In this document: one piece after another, positions 61,687-64,000 of the stretch
Numbering within the stretch: the first letter of the stretch is position 1
Layout of the letters: each line of letters opens with the position of its first letter
Source of the DNA: Sphingobacteriales bacterium 44-15
Lineage (GTDB): Bacteria; Bacteroidota; Bacteroidia; Chitinophagales; Chitinophagaceae
Assembly: GCA_001899685.1 (NCBI GenBank)
Contig: MKWG01000037.1
Coordinates: forward strand, 183,777-247,776
Direction: 5' to 3'
Length of the DNA: 64,000 nt
Notes under the pieces: generated by a model
The model's database searches: none
The model's input: the letters and a program-made list of their open reading frames with translations, nothing else
Told to the model about the DNA's origin: nothing
Position numbers and translations under genes: made by a program

Positions 61687-63165
61687 ATGCTTCTCCTCGG
61701 TATTGACGTAGGCACTTCCTCCATAAAAGTCTCTGTAGTGAATGCTGATGATGCTTCTGCAATCGCTTCTACACAGTTCCCTGAAACTGAAGCAGACATT
61801 ATCTCAAAAAAAGCCGGGTGGGCAGAACAGGAGCCGGAGAGCTGGTGGGAGTATACCAGGCAATGCATTCAAAAGCTTAATGCCTCGGGCAAATTCGATC
61901 CTAAAGACATTGCAGCCATAGGTATTGCCTACCAGATGCATGGGCTTGTGGCTGTAGATAAAAGCAACAAACCGCTCCGTCCATCCATTATCTGGTGCGA
62001 CAGCCGGGCGGCAGCATTGGGAAATGCCGCCTTCGACGCACTGGGAAATGAATATTGCTTACAGCACTTCCTGAACTCCCCGGGTAATTTTACCGCTTCA
62101 AAGCTGGCCTGGGTCAGGGAGAATGAACCGGAAATTTTCAGGAAGATCGCCAGGATCATGCTGCCGGGTGATTACATAGCTATGAAGCTGACAGGCAGCG
62201 TCACCACTTCTCCTTCGGCGTTATCCGAAGGGATCTTCTGGGATTTTACATCTGACGGCCTTTCAGAAAAAATAATGGACCATTTTGGGTTTGACAATAC
62301 TATTATTCCCCCTGTACAACAGGTTTTCTCAATACACGGCACTGTGACTGCCGGCGCCGCTGCCGACCTGGGCTTAAAAGCAGGTACACCGGTAGCATAT
62401 AAAGCAGGCGATCAGCCCAATAATGCTTTATCTCTCAATGTCATGCAGCCGGGAGAAATAGCAGCAACGGCAGGCACCTCCGGAGTGATCTATGCAGTAA
62501 CTGATCAATTATCACACGATCCGTTATCCAGGGTAAACAGCTTTGCCCACGTTAATCATACACCGGCGGAAAAACGTATCGGCGTATTGCTATGCATTAA
62601 TGGCACCGGGATCATGAACAGGTGGATGAAGGATATTGCAGGCAATACCCTCCAATATGCGGAGATCAATAAGATGGCAGAAAGCATTGCATTGGGAAGC
62701 GAAGGGCTGTTGATACTGCCCTTTGGCAATGGCGCTGAACGTATGCTTGAAAACCGCATGCCCGGCGCACAGATCGGCAGACTTCAGTTTACGGTTCACC
62801 GGGAGGCCCACCTGTTCCGCGCTGTGCAGGAAGGTATTGCCTGTGCATTCCGGTATGGCTTCGATATACTGAAAGAAAACGGCGTTACTCCCACAGTGAT
62901 ACGGGCGGGAAAAGCAAATATGTTCCTGAGCAGGCTGTTCACTGAGCTTTTTGTAAACCTTACCAACGTTCCGGTAGAATTGTATAAAAACGATGGATCT
63001 GTAGGCGCTGCCATCGGCGCGGGCATAGGCGCAGGGATATACAGCTCCCGGGAAGAAGCCTTTCAATCGTATAAGCCCGAATCATTGACCGAACCCGAAA
63101 AAAACAATGAGCAGCATGAGGAATTATATGGGAAGTGGAAAGATTTTCTCGAAAAAAACATATAG
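61687..63165 (+). CDS. FGGY-family sugar kinase, probable xylulokinase
   Basis: 492 residues. LLLGIDVGTSSIKVSVVNAD carries the phosphate-1 motif; AIGIAYQMHGLVAVD and RPSIIWCDSRAAALG are xylulokinase-like (the QMHG sugar-binding motif). GTPVAYKAGDQPNNALSLNVMQPGEIAATAGTSGVIYA provides the catalytic Asp and adenosine region. It phosphorylates a ketopentose, most simply D-xylulose to xylulose-5-phosphate. No isomerase or transporter is adjacent, so substrate stays probable. The 3' end is 4 bp before my preferred start of the next gene. Confidence 0.88.
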   Translation: MLLLGIDVGTSSIKVSVVNADDASAIASTQFPETEADIISKKAGWAEQEPESWWEYTRQCIQKLNASGKFDPKDIAAIGIAYQMHGLVAVDKSNKPLRPSIIWCDSRAAALGNAAFDALGNEYCLQHFLNSPGNFTASKLAWVRENEPEIFRKIARIMLPGDYIAMKLTGSVTTSPSALSEGIFWDFTSDGLSEKIMDHFGFDNTIIPPVQQVFSIHGTVTAGAAADLGLKAGTPVAYKAGDQPNNALSLNVMQPGEIAATAGTSGVIYAVTDQLSHDPLSRVNSFAHVNHTPAEKRIGVLLCINGTGIMNRWMKDIAGNTLQYAEINKMAESIALGSEGLLILPFGNGAERMLENRMPGAQIGRLQFTVHREAHLFRAVQEGIACAFRYGFDILKENGVTPTVIRAGKANMFLSRLFTELFVNLTNVPVELYKNDGSVGAAIGAGIGAGIYSSREEAFQSYKPESLTEPEKNNEQHEELYGKWKDFLEKNI

Positions 63166-63169
63166 CTCC

Positions 63170-63931
63170 GTGATAGCTTTGCAATGGTATAACCGGGGGG
63201 TATTCCTTATTGCTTTGCTGTATGCTTTTGCCGGCTACGGGCAGGACATACAGGGCAGGGTATATGATATCACCCAAAAGATCCCGCTCCAGGGGGTAAG
63301 CGTGCTATCTTCCTCCGGCTACGGTACGCAAACCGATACCCTTGGGGTATACAGCATCAAAGTAAGCCCCGCAGACTCAATATGGTTTTCATACCTTGGG
63401 AAAGAGACTCCAAAATACCCGGTAAAATCTATTGCCAACCCGGCAGCTTTTGATATTTCTATACAACTCTCCGCAATAGAATTACCCGGTGTTACGATAA
63501 GGCAGCCTGACTACCATTTTGACTCACTGCAAAACAGAAGGGAGTATGAAAAAGTATTCAATTACCGCAAACCGGGTCTGCGTGTTTCCACACTTCCTCT
63601 TGCTGCAGGTGGAGGCGTGGGCGTAGACCTGGATGAGATCGTGAACCTGTTCCGCTTCCGGCGCAACCGGAACCTGAAGTTCCTGCAGGGGTGGCTGATA
63701 AAAGAAGAACAGGAAAAATACATAGATCACCGGTTTACCAAAGGATTTGTGCGCAAGCTTACCAGTATGGACGGAGATGAGCTTGATGCATTCATGAAAT
63801 ACTATCGTCCGGCTTATGAGTTGCTGGTACCGCTTAACGAGGCGGAACTGGGACTATACATACTCTATTGCTATGACGAATATGTTCAGAACGGGAGAAC
63901 GCTGCCTGAACGGCCGGGATTCCCTAAATAG
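63170..63931 (+). CDS. secreted carboxypeptidase-regulatory-like domain protein
   Basis: 253 residues from the GTG at 63170. This start gives a well-formed signal peptide (IALQWYNRGVFLIALLYAFAGYGQ) and leaves 4 bp after the sugar-kinase stop; the longer frame from 63107 would overlap that gene by 59 bp and bury the signal. DIQGRVYDITQKIPLQGVSVLSSSG is a CarboxypepD_reg-like beta domain (about 26-105). The C-terminal half is helical and charged (FRFRRNRNLKFLQGWLIKEEQEKYIDHRF) and ends in a proline-rich stretch. Function unknown; common in Bacteroidota envelopes. Confidence 0.8.
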   Translation: MIALQWYNRGVFLIALLYAFAGYGQDIQGRVYDITQKIPLQGVSVLSSSGYGTQTDTLGVYSIKVSPADSIWFSYLGKETPKYPVKSIANPAAFDISIQLSAIELPGVTIRQPDYHFDSLQNRREYEKVFNYRKPGLRVSTLPLAAGGGVGVDLDEIVNLFRFRRNRNLKFLQGWLIKEEQEKYIDHRFTKGFVRKLTSMDGDELDAFMKYYRPAYELLVPLNEAELGLYILYCYDEYVQNGRTLPERPGFPK

Positions 63932-63940
63932 CTTTACGAT

Positions 63941-64000
63941 ATGACCGGCACGAAGCACAATAACCTTTCCTCCTGCACCACAGAGATCATCTACCATGTA
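63941..64000 (+). CDS. possible start of a further gene, cut by the window end
   Basis: An ATG at 63941, 9 bp after the preceding stop, opens a frame (MTGTKHNNLSSCTTEIIYH) that runs to the window edge. Twenty codons are too few to judge. Confidence 0.25.
   Translation, partial: MTGTKHNNLSSCTTEIIYHV

Noticed and set aside
63107-63169. Upstream start of the carboxypeptidase-regulatory-like protein overlapping the sugar kinase
   Set aside because: It would put 21 polar residues before the signal peptide and overlap the kinase gene; the GTG at 63170 avoids both.

Overview
The window is a chromosomal segment from a member of the Bacteroidota, most likely a Chitinophagaceae-type soil or water bacterium. 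Evidence: TonB-dependent receptors of the SusC/RagA style, type IX secretion (T9SS) sorting domains, a gliding-type PKD protein next to a PorP/SprF protein, a 1108-residue SecA, lipoproteins of the SACKK type, promoters resembling the Bacteroidota TAnnTTTG -7 element, and little Shine-Dalgarno signal. I see no insertion sequence, prophage, tRNA, rRNA or CRISPR array, so it reads as ordinary chromosome.

Layout. 1-2007: the 3' part of a TonB receptor, then about 700 bp of repeat-rich spacer. 2706-7392 (minus) with 7681-8487 (plus): a sugar cluster (Gfo/Idh/MocA dehydrogenase, TIM-barrel isomerase, cupin/PMI-like protein, DUF4432 epimerase-like protein, DUF1080 lipoprotein) that fits a 3-keto-sugar route. 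8699-15727: fatty-acid desaturase, double-thioredoxin protein, SemiSWEET, FabI, RecN, zinc-ribbon coiled coil, Nif3. 15777-25040: secreted DUF695-RraB protein, M32 carboxypeptidase, giant PKD adhesin with PorP/SprF, and a T9SS-tail-only protein. 25228-31809: SecA, DeoC, SPOR protein, and a YtxH/holin-like envelope-stress trio. 32200-44084 (all minus): haem dehydrogenase lipoprotein, flavin reductase, GNAT, YdcF, histone-H1-like protein, peroxiredoxin, DNA polymerase IV, RsmE, TPR histidine kinase, DnaB. 44538-47939: PheT, a ZapB-like coiled coil and ZapA. 48245-54665: a probable phosphate-acquisition locus. 54742-59462: RmlA, GalE, a transketolase C-half, and an ECF sigma / anti-sigma-like / Spy-like set. 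59601-64000: BatD, a xylulokinase-like sugar kinase, a carboxypeptidase-regulatory-like protein and perhaps the start of one more gene.

The most striking signal is regulatory. Upstream of a TonB receptor (49750-52554), and again upstream of its partner beta-helix lipoprotein (48245-49672), there are arrays of TTA-headed units repeating at exactly 11 bp: six units at 52582-52647 and four or five at 49706-49752. In both places the 11-bp frame starts directly behind a -7-like octamer. An 11-bp direct repeat abutting the promoter is the geometry of PhoB/PhoP (OmpR-family) boxes, and the divergent neighbours are a DUF47/PhoU-like protein and a PiT phosphate transporter. I infer an outer-membrane-to-inner-membrane phosphate scavenging system under a Bacteroidota Pho box.

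A second signal lies between dnaB and pheT: DnaA-box-like 9-mers at exact 21-bp spacing inside a tandem repeat, which may be DnaA control of dnaB or an origin-like element.
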